Source: Dokdonia pacifica (GTDB taxonomy: Bacteria > Bacteroidota > Bacteroidia > Flavobacteriales > Flavobacteriaceae). From it: 64,000 nucleotides of DNA. This document shows positions 53,968-61,795 of the stretch, one piece after another; positions within the stretch are counted from its first letter, which is position 1, and every line of letters starts with the position of its first letter. The translations under genes were made by a program, and so were the position numbers. The stretch spans positions 124,001-188,000 of the forward strand of contig NZ_FZNY01000007.1 in the NCBI RefSeq assembly GCF_900188275.1, in the 5' to 3' direction. The notes beneath the pieces were generated by a model. It saw nothing but the letters and a program-made list of their open reading frames with translations, made no database searches and was not told where the DNA came from.

Positions 53968-55401
53968 TTACCAGTTTACATATAGGAATTCTTTCTTCCA
54001 TGGGAGCCGTATAAGTCCCATTCCCCAAGAAAGCTTTTTTAATAAAATATCTTGCGTTTTCTTTTCTATCTGGATGGTGATACCACTACTATTCTTTTCT
54101 ATTTTACCTAAACGTTGTAAGAATTCGTTTTGCAATAATGCATGTGATGTTTTCTTTAAAGCGCCCCAATTTTCATTGACCGCGTTTAAAAGAGTATTTA
54201 CTTGTTCTTTTTGCTTTTTAGTAATGGTAATATTTCTATTGATAGATTGATTGATAGGGATATTACATAAGAATTTTTCAAAAACCATATCACTCTCGGC
54301 TTGCTTTGTTCTTCCTGTTGCGATATAGTGTAGCAGGTGTGCACAGCGTTCTGGATCTTTTAACTGTTTGTCTTCATCTAGGAGGTTACAATGGCTAAAG
54401 AAATGCTTTAAAAAAGGATGTATGAGTACTAGTCCTGCATTTTGAACATACTCGCCTTCTATCACTTCTTCATTTTTTATAGAAGTCTCTCGTGTAGCTA
54501 CTTCCTCCTTTTTAGGGTTTACAAGGGCTTCTATAAGCTTCTTATCTACCGTTTGTTGTTTGGTTTGATCTGTATCTTGTGTACTATTTGCTGTTTCCTG
54601 GTTTTCTCTTGAGATTGTCTTTTCTTGAGATTGTTTCTGGGTATGTTTACTCAAGTCCACAGCTTCCTTAACAGCTACAATGATGGCTGTAACATCTACA
54701 GCTTCTTGATGTGCTATTGCAGTCAATATTACTTCCCAAATGCCTTGTTGCTGTTGGATAGGTCGTTTACTTATTTTCTGTACTTCTGCTTCTTTTATAT
54801 TTAGTATCTCACTCTTTTGGGCAATAGCTAAACACAGTTCTTTTACAGAGGCCATTGTGAGTTGATTTATGAAACGACTTCTTACTTTTTCATCTCTAAG
54901 CACACGTACTACTTTTGGTATAAAATCACGCGTAGTAAGTAATTTCTTGAAGTTTTTAGGAAGTACTAATTGTGTTATTGATTCATTACTCCACCAGGGA
55001 TTGGTCCCTGTTTTTAAAAAATGAATAAATGTCTCTAACTGATGTTCATTTTTATTTCCTAATTTTCTTTTTCTAACAATACTGTCTTCCGTTTTATGAT
55101 TGTCATTAATAGTTTGTAGTTCCTTTTTAGTTTCAGTTTCAACACGCTCAATAAGCGTATACTTTAAGTCATCATTTAACCGAATATTTTTTTCGGCAAT
55201 CTCTACATGAATTTGATCTAATTGGATGGTATATTCCGGAATCTCTTTATCGATAGCATCCATTTGTTTTTCTAATAATGGGAATACTTCGGTATTTAAA
55301 AAGCTACCTATATTCTCTTTAATTTTTTTTGCTTCAGATACACTTGAAGTCGTGAGTTCTAGATATACTTTATGTATAATATGTGTTTCCATAGGAGGCA
55401 C
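53968..55401 (-). CDS. Contractile injection system tape-measure protein (Afp14/Pvc14-like), 477 aa
   Basis: Family CIS_TMP. The N-terminus (THIIHKVYLELTTSS and FLNTEVFPLLEKQMDAID) and the C-terminal block (GLVLIHPFLKHFFSHCNLLD, then CAHLLHYIATG, NAVNENWGALKKTSHALLQN and LSWGMGLIRLPWKKEFLYVN) are the two conserved ends. The middle is helical and variable, as expected of a ruler. In Afp this protein sets the particle length. It starts two bases after the Cys-rich gene stop. Confidence 0.88.
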   Translation of the reverse strand: MPPMETHIIHKVYLELTTSSVSEAKKIKENIGSFLNTEVFPLLEKQMDAIDKEIPEYTIQLDQIHVEIAEKNIRLNDDLKYTLIERVETETKKELQTINDNHKTEDSIVRKRKLGNKNEHQLETFIHFLKTGTNPWWSNESITQLVLPKNFKKLLTTRDFIPKVVRVLRDEKVRSRFINQLTMASVKELCLAIAQKSEILNIKEAEVQKISKRPIQQQQGIWEVILTAIAHQEAVDVTAIIVAVKEAVDLSKHTQKQSQEKTISRENQETANSTQDTDQTKQQTVDKKLIEALVNPKKEEVATRETSIKNEEVIEGEYVQNAGLVLIHPFLKHFFSHCNLLDEDKQLKDPERCAHLLHYIATGRTKQAESDMVFEKFLCNIPINQSINRNITITKKQKEQVNTLLNAVNENWGALKKTSHALLQNEFLQRLGKIEKNSSGITIQIEKKTQDILLKKLSWGMGLIRLPWKKEFLYVNW

Positions 55402-55403
55402 TC

Positions 55404-55724
55404 TTATTTGGAACTAAACTCATCTCCCCAAAAACCTGCCGGACACTTACTATATTTTGATTTTTGTTTTGCGCTTAATCTACAGCCACACCCTCTTACA
55501 AAGCCTTTTTTACCCATTTTTGCCGTCTCCATAGTTGTAGGATGAATCCACAGATTGGTATTACAGGTGTTATTTATTTTAAGGGGACAATCATTACATA
55601 TTTTTTCGCGAATAGTAAATACCTCTGCATCATTTTTACTGGTCATTCCTGCGAGGGTATACAATTCATTCATATGCCCATTAATAATCTCTTTTCGTTT
55701 TTTATAAATCTCCTTTAAATCCAT
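55404..55724 (-). CDS. Cys-rich, probably metal-binding protein opening the eCIS operon, 106 aa
   Basis: A 106-residue protein with eight cysteines: CNDCP, CN, CGC and CP, ending KYSKCPAGFWGDE. The layout CxxC...C...CxC...C resembles small zinc-binding phage proteins, but I cannot name a family. It is separated from the tape-measure gene by two bases, so it is translated with it and is a candidate accessory or assembly factor. A third copy of the eCIS upstream element lies ~150 bases before the start. Confidence 0.65.
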   Translation of the reverse strand: MDLKEIYKKRKEIINGHMNELYTLAGMTSKNDAEVFTIREKICNDCPLKINNTCNTNLWIHPTTMETAKMGKKGFVRGCGCRLSAKQKSKYSKCPAGFWGDEFSSK

Positions 55725-55849
55725 GATAAACCGTGTTTTATTGTATATAACAAAGAACTCTGTATATCTTGATTTTTGAAAATAATAAGGCGCAGGAAAT
55801 CAGTCTTTTCAGCGGAATTATTTTTAATTTTTTCTGAATTAAAGAGGAT

Positions 55850-55884
55850 CAAAAAAATGGTGTTAAAAAAGCGGTAGCTTCAGT
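55850..55884 (-). promoter_or_regulatory. Upstream element C with -33 box before the Cys-rich/tape-measure genes
   Basis: A TTTG -33 box (55850-55853, minus) is again exactly 15 bases from the element, here GCGGTAGCTTCAGT on the plus strand (one change from GTAGTTTCAGT). No good -7 box is seen at the expected place, so this copy is weaker. Confidence 0.45.
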
Positions 55885-55940
55885 GTTTTTTTAAGATTCC
55901 ATTATTTAAATAGCAGGTAATTTCTTATGAGATATAAGTG

Positions 55941-55964
55941 TATACGCTTTCGCGAAAGCGTATA
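55941..55964. repeat. Dispersed palindrome, copy 8 (longest, 24 bases)
   Basis: The 20-base consensus is extended by TA on each side into a perfect 24-base palindrome. Confidence 0.9.
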
Positions 55965-55967
55965 AAG

Positions 55968-55991
55968 AACCTCACTACTGCTAGTGAGGTT
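55968..55991 (-). terminator. Hairpin after the secreted-protein gene
   Basis: AACCTCACTA and TAGTGAGGTT form a ten-base-pair stem with a four-base loop, followed on the minus strand by CTTTATACGC. The T run is weak, so terminator function is uncertain. The stem directly abuts palindrome copy 8. Confidence 0.45.
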
Positions 55992-56078
55992 ATAGGAATA
56001 AAAATTTATTTAGTAGGATTATCGCTTGAAAACGTATCTTTTTGAGGTTTTCAACTTTGTATTACTAATAATAGAGGA

Positions 56079-56717
56079 TTAATTATCAGATCTAGCAACA
56101 GTCCATCGGTCTAAATAGATTCCATCATAAAAAACTATGATTGCATTTCCTGGTTTTAGTATGACATCTCCTTGAAGAGAGAATTGATTTTCAGGGTTTG
56201 AAGCCGAATTTCCTCCCGCAAGTAATTTTAAATCATTCGTAGGATCTCCATTATATATATAAAGGATTCTTCCATGCACACCTCCAATTATACCGCCTAA
56301 ATCTGCGCCAGAGTGTTCAATTCTAAAGACATTGTATGTATAATTTACACCATCCAGAAGAAAATCTACATCATTATTTGCACTGGAAGGAAAAGGTAAT
56401 GTTATGGAGGTAAACTGTAAAAATTGTGGCTCAGAACTTAATCGAACCCACCTATCAGTAAGCCAATAGTAAAAGCCTGGTCGGACATCATTTACAGTTG
56501 TTGTATTATATACAAGTGTGCCATCTTCTAAGGGATCTCCTTTAGGGTTTACTACTGGTAATGCTTGAGTCGTTATTACTAATTCTACTCGCGGCATTAA
56601 AACACCTTGAGTCTCACTATTAATGTCTAACAAAGCACCTGGATCAGTGGTATTTATACCTACTTGTGAAAAACAAACTTGTGCAATCAAAAGTGCTACA
56701 AACGTAATATATTTCAT
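56079..56717 (-). CDS. Secreted protein of the flavobacterial 'GINTTDP' type, 212 aa
   Basis: Signal peptide (FVALLIAQVCFSQ), then VGINTTDPGALLDINSETQG and VLMPRVELV, the common N-terminal module of Bacteroidetes surface proteins that resembles phage tail-fibre/tape beginnings. A WVRLSS-type strand and a beta-rich C-terminal half follow. It is exported, probably as a surface or adhesive protein; the function is unknown. No T9SS sorting domain is present. Confidence 0.75.
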   Translation of the reverse strand: MKYITFVALLIAQVCFSQVGINTTDPGALLDINSETQGVLMPRVELVITTQALPVVNPKGDPLEDGTLVYNTTTVNDVRPGFYYWLTDRWVRLSSEPQFLQFTSITLPFPSSANNDVDFLLDGVNYTYNVFRIEHSGADLGGIIGGVHGRILYIYNGDPTNDLKLLAGGNSASNPENQFSLQGDVILKPGNAIIVFYDGIYLDRWTVARSDN

Positions 56718-56760
56718 AATGGATGATTTAGGGAATCATGATAAAAAGAGCCTATAGATT

Positions 56761-56797
56761 TCTTATTATACAGATACAATATATCTGTATAATAAGA
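56761..56797. promoter_or_regulatory. Perfect AT-rich hairpin upstream of the secreted-protein gene
   Basis: A 16-base-pair perfect stem (TCTTATTATACAGATA and its complement) with a five-base loop lies 44 bases upstream of the secreted-protein start and 157 bases after the LytTR gene. It could be a leader structure, a large operator or a terminator for the LytTR gene; no T run follows directly. Confidence 0.5.
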
Positions 56798-56953
56798 GCT
56801 AAATAAGTACTATTTCATTTGAATGTAGTATTGATTTACACATTAACAGTATTAGTTTACCTATTACTCAAAATAGGTTCTTTTATATATGCATAGAAGG
56901 CATCCATATATGCTTTAATAAAAACATTATACTAGTTATTGTCGTTAATTTAC

Positions 56954-57340
56954 TTATGAGTTTTCACGAATTAGTGCTTCTAATTCTAATCGTTTCTGTC
57001 TAGAAATAGGAAGTTGTTTCCCATCTTGCATAATAACACTACCGCCTTCAGATCGATCTAATTCTTTGATATAATTAAAATTAATTAATGTAGATGGATG
57101 GATACGCATAAACTCTCTATCCCATAATTTTAATTCATAAAATTTCAAATTTTTAGATACTAAAAGTTGTTTTTGATTTCTAAAATAAACCTTTGAGTAA
57201 CTGCCATTTGCAATAATATATTGTATATCACTAATGTCTTCAAACCTGAATCCTTTTTGCAGAGGGAAAGCAATCTTTCCATATAAACATTCAATAGACT
57301 TTTTTGAATTATCTGATACTTTATGATCCATATAGAGCAA
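56954..57340 (-). CDS. Stand-alone LytTR DNA-binding regulator, 128 aa
   Basis: Residues ~25-125 are a LytTR domain: FRFEDISDIQYIIANGSYSK, LKFYELKLWDREFMRIHPST, LINFNYIKELDR, GKQLPISRQKR. There is no receiver domain, so it is not a classical response regulator; its activity may depend on its level or on a partner. It lies just after the terminator at 57366-57386 and upstream of the secreted-protein gene, its most obvious target. The start could also be Met4. Confidence 0.85.
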   Translation of the reverse strand: MLYMDHKVSDNSKKSIECLYGKIAFPLQKGFRFEDISDIQYIIANGSYSKVYFRNQKQLLVSKNLKFYELKLWDREFMRIHPSTLINFNYIKELDRSEGGSVIMQDGKQLPISRQKRLELEALIRENS

Positions 57341-57365
57341 TATATTTTTTTAATCACATCAAAAA

Positions 57366-57386
57366 GGCTCTCTAAAATAGAGAGCC
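57366..57386 (-). terminator. Terminator of the polysaccharide/sulfotransferase operon
   Basis: GGCTCTCT and AGAGAGCC form an eight-base-pair stem with a five-base loop. On the minus strand it is followed by TTTTTGATG. Confidence 0.8.
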
Positions 57387-57479
57387 TATATGGCTTATTG
57401 ACGGTGATTTTAAGATAACTTACATTTGACTAGAAAATTTATTAAATAAATTACTCATTATCGATGTAGTGCTTTAAAA

Positions 57480-57646
57480 TTAATTCTTCTGGATTGTATT
57501 ATAAAGTATCTCAGAACTTCTCTCAACTTTGTTAGTACAATATTGAAAAGGATTGTATACTTCTTTTGGTGTTAAGACTGGATAAATATTTAATAGATCT
57601 GTATATATGCTACTTGGTATCTGTAAGCTAATTTTAGATGAATATA
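57480..57646 (-). other. Open, coding-like tail out of frame with the sulfotransferase gene
   Basis: Directly after the sulfotransferase stop, the frame shifted by -1 stays open for about 56 codons and translates to a protein-like sequence (SKISLQIPSSIYTDLLNIYP, then VLTPKEVYNPFQYC, ending YNTIQKN). It has no ATG of its own. It may be the former C-terminus of the sulfotransferase separated by a single-base change in the A-rich run near 57650, or chance. The remaining bases down to the terminator hold nothing convincing. Confidence 0.3.
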
Positions 57647-58372
57647 TTATTTTCTTAAAGCAAGTGCTTGTTCGTAAAGTGCTTGGTCCTTTTTGTTATA
57701 AGATCTAATTAATGCTTTTGTTTGTTCGTCTACAACAGGTTTGTTAACCGTACCCGTCTTATTATGCGTTACAATCTCAAGAGTACTCCAATTTAATTTT
57801 CTACTTAATTCTTGAATGTCTTCATCATAGTTTTCTACGATGCCAATAAAAAAGAAATCTTCAAGGTCAATACCATTTAAAAACTTTGACATTCTATTAC
57901 AATTTCTTTCGTCTTGTGCATATTCAAGTAAAGAACGTCGCATTTTTGAGAGAATGTTAAGTCCTTTTTTTTCTTCATTTAATTCTTCATCCAATCGTTT
58001 ATATAGATAGTAATAATTAGAGATAACACGTTCAACAGGGTCTCGTAACCAGGTAATAATGGGTATACTGGGAAAAAGGTTCAAATGATTATGCAACAAA
58101 CCAATGGTAAAGTGCCCATGAATTACTGTTGTGTTTTTATACAGATAAGCTTTACTTACAGGTATTTTATTGATTCTTGCTCTATTATCATTAATATCAA
58201 TACGTGCTACTTTTTGATGACCATATTGCTTTTTCAAACTATGAATAAAGGAGGTTCCTGCTGTTTTAGGAATATGAATCGATATAAGTTTAACTTTTGA
58301 CCAATCTGCATTGCGTTGGTGAGTTCCAACAAGACGACGATGTATGTTAAGTAATGAATAATATATATGCAT
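57647..58372 (-). CDS. Sulfotransferase family protein 2, 241 aa
   Basis: A PAPS-dependent sulfotransferase (Sulfotransfer_2 type): the 5'-phosphosulfate loop ISIHIPKTAGTSFIHSL, the 3'-phosphate motif WLRDPVERVISNYYYLY, and the C-terminal part ending QALYEQALALRK. It transfers sulfate to a sugar hydroxyl. It lies five bases after a second, distinct sulfotransferase gene in the glycan-export operon, suggesting sulfation of the exported polysaccharide. The open out-of-frame stretch that follows could be a lost C-terminus. Confidence 0.85.
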   Translation of the reverse strand: MHIYYSLLNIHRRLVGTHQRNADWSKVKLISIHIPKTAGTSFIHSLKKQYGHQKVARIDINDNRARINKIPVSKAYLYKNTTVIHGHFTIGLLHNHLNLFPSIPIITWLRDPVERVISNYYYLYKRLDEELNEEKKGLNILSKMRRSLLEYAQDERNCNRMSKFLNGIDLEDFFFIGIVENYDEDIQELSRKLNWSTLEIVTHNKTGTVNKPVVDEQTKALIRSYNKKDQALYEQALALRK

Positions 58373-58377
58373 AAAAT

Positions 58378-59010
58378 CTATTTTCTACTGAAAGAATAAT
58401 CAAACATTTCGATATCCTCTTTATAATGTATTCGTACTAGTTCTTCCAATTCATCGGTATATGCTTTGCTATAATGTACTATAGGTAGACTCTGATTAAC
58501 ATGAGGCAAATCTATTTTCATGTTTAACAATTGCCCAAGTTTAGTAACATCAGTTTCTAAATTTTCAAACCTCCCGATAAAATCGACATCTACTGTATCA
58601 TCAAAATTCTTAAGCCATGCGACTTGAGATCTTATTTTGTCATAAGGATTCTCATATTCTTTTTTTAATGTAGACTTAAGCCATAATTCAAATGTATTCC
58701 CTTGTTCTTCACTTGCAATTTTATGTTTTCGTTGTTGAAAACGATAATAGGAATAGAGTCGATCCCATGGGTTACGCACAAATGTAAATTTAAAAGCAGC
58801 ATCCCAGTGTTCTTGACCTACAATCTCGATCACTTCTTTGGAAAAATAGTGTTTTTTAGTTTTACTGGATTGAGCACTTCTATTAAACTGCATACTATGA
58901 CGCAAGCTTGTTCCTGCTGTTTTCATAATATGAATAAAAATCACGTCTTCTCTTTTTTTTATGTAAAAAGGATACGGGATTTTTCTGTTGAATAAGTGAA
59001 AGAAGCTCAT
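58378..59010 (-). CDS. Sulfotransferase family protein 1, 210 aa
   Basis: Also Sulfotransfer_2-like: IFIHIMKTAGTSLRHSM (PAPS 5' loop) and FVRNPWDRLYSYYRFQ (3' loop), with an early membrane-peripheral start (FFHLFNRKIPYPFYIKKRED). It is distant from the neighbouring paralogue, so the two may sulfate different positions. It lies 52 bases after the ABC ATPase gene. Confidence 0.85.
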   Translation of the reverse strand: MSFFHLFNRKIPYPFYIKKREDVIFIHIMKTAGTSLRHSMQFNRSAQSSKTKKHYFSKEVIEIVGQEHWDAAFKFTFVRNPWDRLYSYYRFQQRKHKIASEEQGNTFELWLKSTLKKEYENPYDKIRSQVAWLKNFDDTVDVDFIGRFENLETDVTKLGQLLNMKIDLPHVNQSLPIVHYSKAYTDELEELVRIHYKEDIEMFDYSFSRK

Positions 59011-59062
59011 TATCTAAATCTTTAATGCTACTATTTATTGTTTTTGGAGATTTACAATTATG

Positions 59063-59881
59063 CTAGTTTGCTAAGTAATCTCGTATACCTTGAGTCACAT
59101 CGCGGGTTGTATTTATTATGTTACCATTTTCTAATACAATCATTCTATTTGCTATATCGTTTATCTCTTCAAAACGGTGCGTGGCTATGATCAATGCTTT
59201 TCCTTTATTATAATACTCTTCTTTTAAAAATGCATAACACTTTGCTTTAAACTTTGAGTCTGAAAAACTGAATCCTTCATCGATAAAAAGAATATCACTT
59301 TTTATCGAAAGTACGATAGCCATGGCAAGTCGAGTTTTCATACCCGAAGAATATTTTCCTATAGGAGTATCTAAATAAGGAGCTATTTCAGAAAAAGATA
59401 TAATGAAATTCATATTTGCTTCTGTTTCCTTACGCGACATACCATAATAAGCAGCTTTCAAATATATATTCTCCCTACCTGTCAATATTGAGTTAAACCC
59501 AGATTTAATAGCAAATACGCTAATAATTTTTTTAATCTTTTTGTGATATTCAATAGTGCCTCTTTCTGTTTCATAAATTCCTGCTAGCATTCTAGTCAAT
59601 GTTGTTTTCCCAGAGCCATTAACACCCGCTAAAATGACAATATCACCTTCATAAATATTAAAATTAATATCGTTTAATGCCCAAAATTCTTTTTTACGCA
59701 AAGAAGAGTAACCTGGCTTTAAGCCAAAGAAATAGGTAATAAGATCTTTTATACCATAGTACATATTATAGGTGAGATCTTTGCAAAATTTCTTATAAAG
59801 ACCAGTTACTTTAAGTAATACGGTAGGTTCTAAAGTTGCCTCGTCAGTGCTCATTGAGATTTGTTTGTTAATTGTGTTCAT
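59063..59881 (-). CDS. ABC transporter ATPase for polysaccharide export (Wzt/TagH-like), 272 aa
   Basis: Walker A GVNGSGKTT, signature YSSGMKTRLAM, Walker B ILFIDEGFS and H-loop ATHRF. The N-terminal extension and the FWALNDINFNIYEGD start are those of the capsule/O-antigen/teichoic-acid exporters. There is no C-terminal carbohydrate-binding domain (unlike long Wzt), so chain-end recognition must be elsewhere. Its start overlaps the permease stop by one base. Confidence 0.92.
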   Translation of the reverse strand: MNTINKQISMSTDEATLEPTVLLKVTGLYKKFCKDLTYNMYYGIKDLITYFFGLKPGYSSLRKKEFWALNDINFNIYEGDIVILAGVNGSGKTTLTRMLAGIYETERGTIEYHKKIKKIISVFAIKSGFNSILTGRENIYLKAAYYGMSRKETEANMNFIISFSEIAPYLDTPIGKYSSGMKTRLAMAIVLSIKSDILFIDEGFSFSDSKFKAKCYAFLKEEYYNKGKALIIATHRFEEINDIANRMIVLENGNIINTTRDVTQGIRDYLAN

Positions 59882-60678
59882 TACACCCCTTCTCTTTCTA
59901 ATATCCTTGCAGTATTAATTACAAAAAATCGAGTTAGTAACATAAATAATATGGTAACACATAATGCACAAATCAAGCTAATCATTGGTTGGTATAATTC
60001 TCCATTTAATAATAAATTTCTAGGACTACTAATTAAATACGTTAATGGATTGTATTTAATAACTTTTGTTAATAAACCCGTCGAAACTTCTGGAGTATAT
60101 ACTACAGGACTAAGTAGTAAAAATAATTTAATGAAATTATCCATTAAAAATGTAAAGTCTTTTGCTAAAGCACTAAAAAGTCCCGTTAATAAACCAACTG
60201 CAGCTCCGAAAAGTTGAAGAGGCAGTAATACTATTGGAAAAATAAAAACAAATGGGTGTAATGAGATTCCAATGTACAAGAAATAGATGATGATGAAAAT
60301 AAATGGGATAAAAAATTTAACAGCTCCTACAATAAGCTCATTAAAGATAATTATATTAATGGGTAATTTATTTACCAAAAGTGTCTTACCATATGTTATA
60401 AAAATTTGACTGCAATTTTTATAGGTATCAAAGAACAGCGCCCAAATAGTAGTGCTCAACAATACAAAAGCGGTGTAAGGAATTTCCATTTTACCAGGCT
60501 CAAGTATGCCTGCGCCTTTCATGAAAATCCATGTTAAAATTGCAAATACAGGAAGTATTAACAACCATAACCAACCAAGGAATGATCTTTTAAGATCTGC
60601 TAACAATCTAAGTTTTATTAACTCTTGTAGTAAAAACTTCTTTGATTGTTTAGGGAAAGTATAGGTGTAATTATCCAT
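59881..60678 (-). CDS. ABC-2 type polysaccharide export permease (Wzm-like), 265 aa
   Basis: A six-TM ABC-2 permease beginning with the cytoplasmic helix LRLLADLKRSFLGWLWLLIL, then TIWALFFDTYKNCSQIF, and ending with a membrane segment before FFVINTARILERE. With the ATPase encoded downstream it forms the inner-membrane exporter of a lipid-linked glycan. It overlaps the glycosyltransferase gene by eight bases. Confidence 0.92.
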   Translation of the reverse strand: MDNYTYTFPKQSKKFLLQELIKLRLLADLKRSFLGWLWLLILPVFAILTWIFMKGAGILEPGKMEIPYTAFVLLSTTIWALFFDTYKNCSQIFITYGKTLLVNKLPINIIIFNELIVGAVKFFIPFIFIIIYFLYIGISLHPFVFIFPIVLLPLQLFGAAVGLLTGLFSALAKDFTFLMDNFIKLFLLLSPVVYTPEVSTGLLTKVIKYNPLTYLISSPRNLLLNGELYQPMISLICALCVTILFMLLTRFFVINTARILEREGV

Positions 60679-61795
60679 CTATCATTTCTTTATACAAATG
60701 TACATATTGTTCAACACTTTTATCTAAAGGGAATTGCACGCTTTCTTTATACTGCCATTCTTGTTGTTTAGCTTTCATTAATGCATTAAGCAACCCTTCT
60801 GATGTAAGGGTATCCATAGTTATATACTGCCCACTCACAACTTCTTTTAAAGCTCCACAATTTGAGCTAATAACTGGAACGTTTAATGCACAAGCTTCTG
60901 CAGCGACAAAACAAAACCCTTCGGAATACGAAGGTATTACAATAAAGGATGCTCGTTTTATTTGTTTATATAATTCTTCTTGAGTTAAATGATGCATCAC
61001 CGTAATTTGATGAACACATGGAAGTGTATTAATTTCGTTAAGTATCTGACCATACATTTTTTTCGGAAGCGTAGGTATAACTAGTGTTAACGTAGCATCG
61101 GGGTTTTTTTGAAGAAAGGTATCTGAAGCTTTTAGTAAAATATCTAAACCTTTTGAAACTCCAAGTCTCCCCACAAAAATAAAATCAAGCGTTTTGCTTT
61201 TCTTGGTAGTTTTTACATCTGAAGTAAAACTCTTAGTACTCAATTGCTCGATACTATTATAATTTACCCCATTATAAATCATACTGATTTTTGATTGATC
61301 AACTCCGGCTTTAATAAGTCTTTGTTGTGTGAATTTTGAAACGGCTACAATTTTAGAAAAAGGTAAATAAGACACCATGCGCTCAAAAGAGCTATATAAA
61401 AATCTTTGTGTGAAATTAAGATATGGTAATTGTTTCCATAAATCTCCCCAATACTCGTGAAAAGTTAACACACTTTTTTTATTTCTCAAGCGAGATACTA
61501 ACCAAGTAGGTGCTGCCGCAGTATAGGTTGTTGTATGAACTAAATCGAATTTTTTAATATTTTTAAATATACTAGGAACACTCCTTATAAAAAAAGAAAA
61601 ACGGTTGCTACAATTAACACGGTAAATTTCTACTCCCTCATTACATTCTTTTTGAGGAAGCTTCTTGTCAAATCTTGTTGTGATGACTTTAATTTGATGA
61701 CCCTGAATAGTTAATGCTTTTGATAATTCCCAGAACAAGTGCTCTACGCCTCCAATATATGGGTGAAAATGTTCTAAAACGAATAATATTCTCAT
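60671..61795 (-). CDS. Glycosyltransferase family 4, 374 aa
   Basis: A GT-B enzyme: HPYIGGVEHLFWELSKAL at the N-terminus, YNGVNYNSIEQLS at the interdomain hinge, FVGRLGVSKGLDILL, and the donor-binding PSYSEGFCFVAAEACALNVP. It probably adds a sugar from a nucleotide-sugar donor to the glycan exported by the neighbouring ABC transporter. The 4-base overlap with the DUF2304 gene supports one operon. Confidence 0.92.
   Translation of the reverse strand: MRILFVLEHFHPYIGGVEHLFWELSKALTIQGHQIKVITTRFDKKLPQKECNEGVEIYRVNCSNRFSFFIRSVPSIFKNIKKFDLVHTTTYTAAAPTWLVSRLRNKKSVLTFHEYWGDLWKQLPYLNFTQRFLYSSFERMVSYLPFSKIVAVSKFTQQRLIKAGVDQSKISMIYNGVNYNSIEQLSTKSFTSDVKTTKKSKTLDFIFVGRLGVSKGLDILLKASDTFLQKNPDATLTLVIPTLPKKMYGQILNEINTLPCVHQITVMHHLTQEELYKQIKRASFIVIPSYSEGFCFVAAEACALNVPVISSNCGALKEVVSGQYITMDTLTSEGLLNALMKAKQQEWQYKESVQFPLDKSVEQYVHLYKEMIDG

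Larger units (their letters stand above)
55725..56078. promoter_or_regulatory. 354-base intergenic region upstream of the eCIS locus
   Basis: No gene is seen here. It contains the third copy of the eCIS upstream element (55850-55884), the longest palindrome copy (55941-55964) and a ten-base-pair hairpin (55968-55991) that may end the minus-strand gene at 56079-56717. Confidence 0.6.

Noticed and set aside
25236-55724. The contractile locus as a prophage or type VI secretion system
   Set aside because: No capsid, portal, terminase, integrase, holin or lysin genes, and no TssJLM or ClpV; DUF4255, LysM, PAAR, Pvc-type ATPase and CIS tape-measure genes point to an eCIS.
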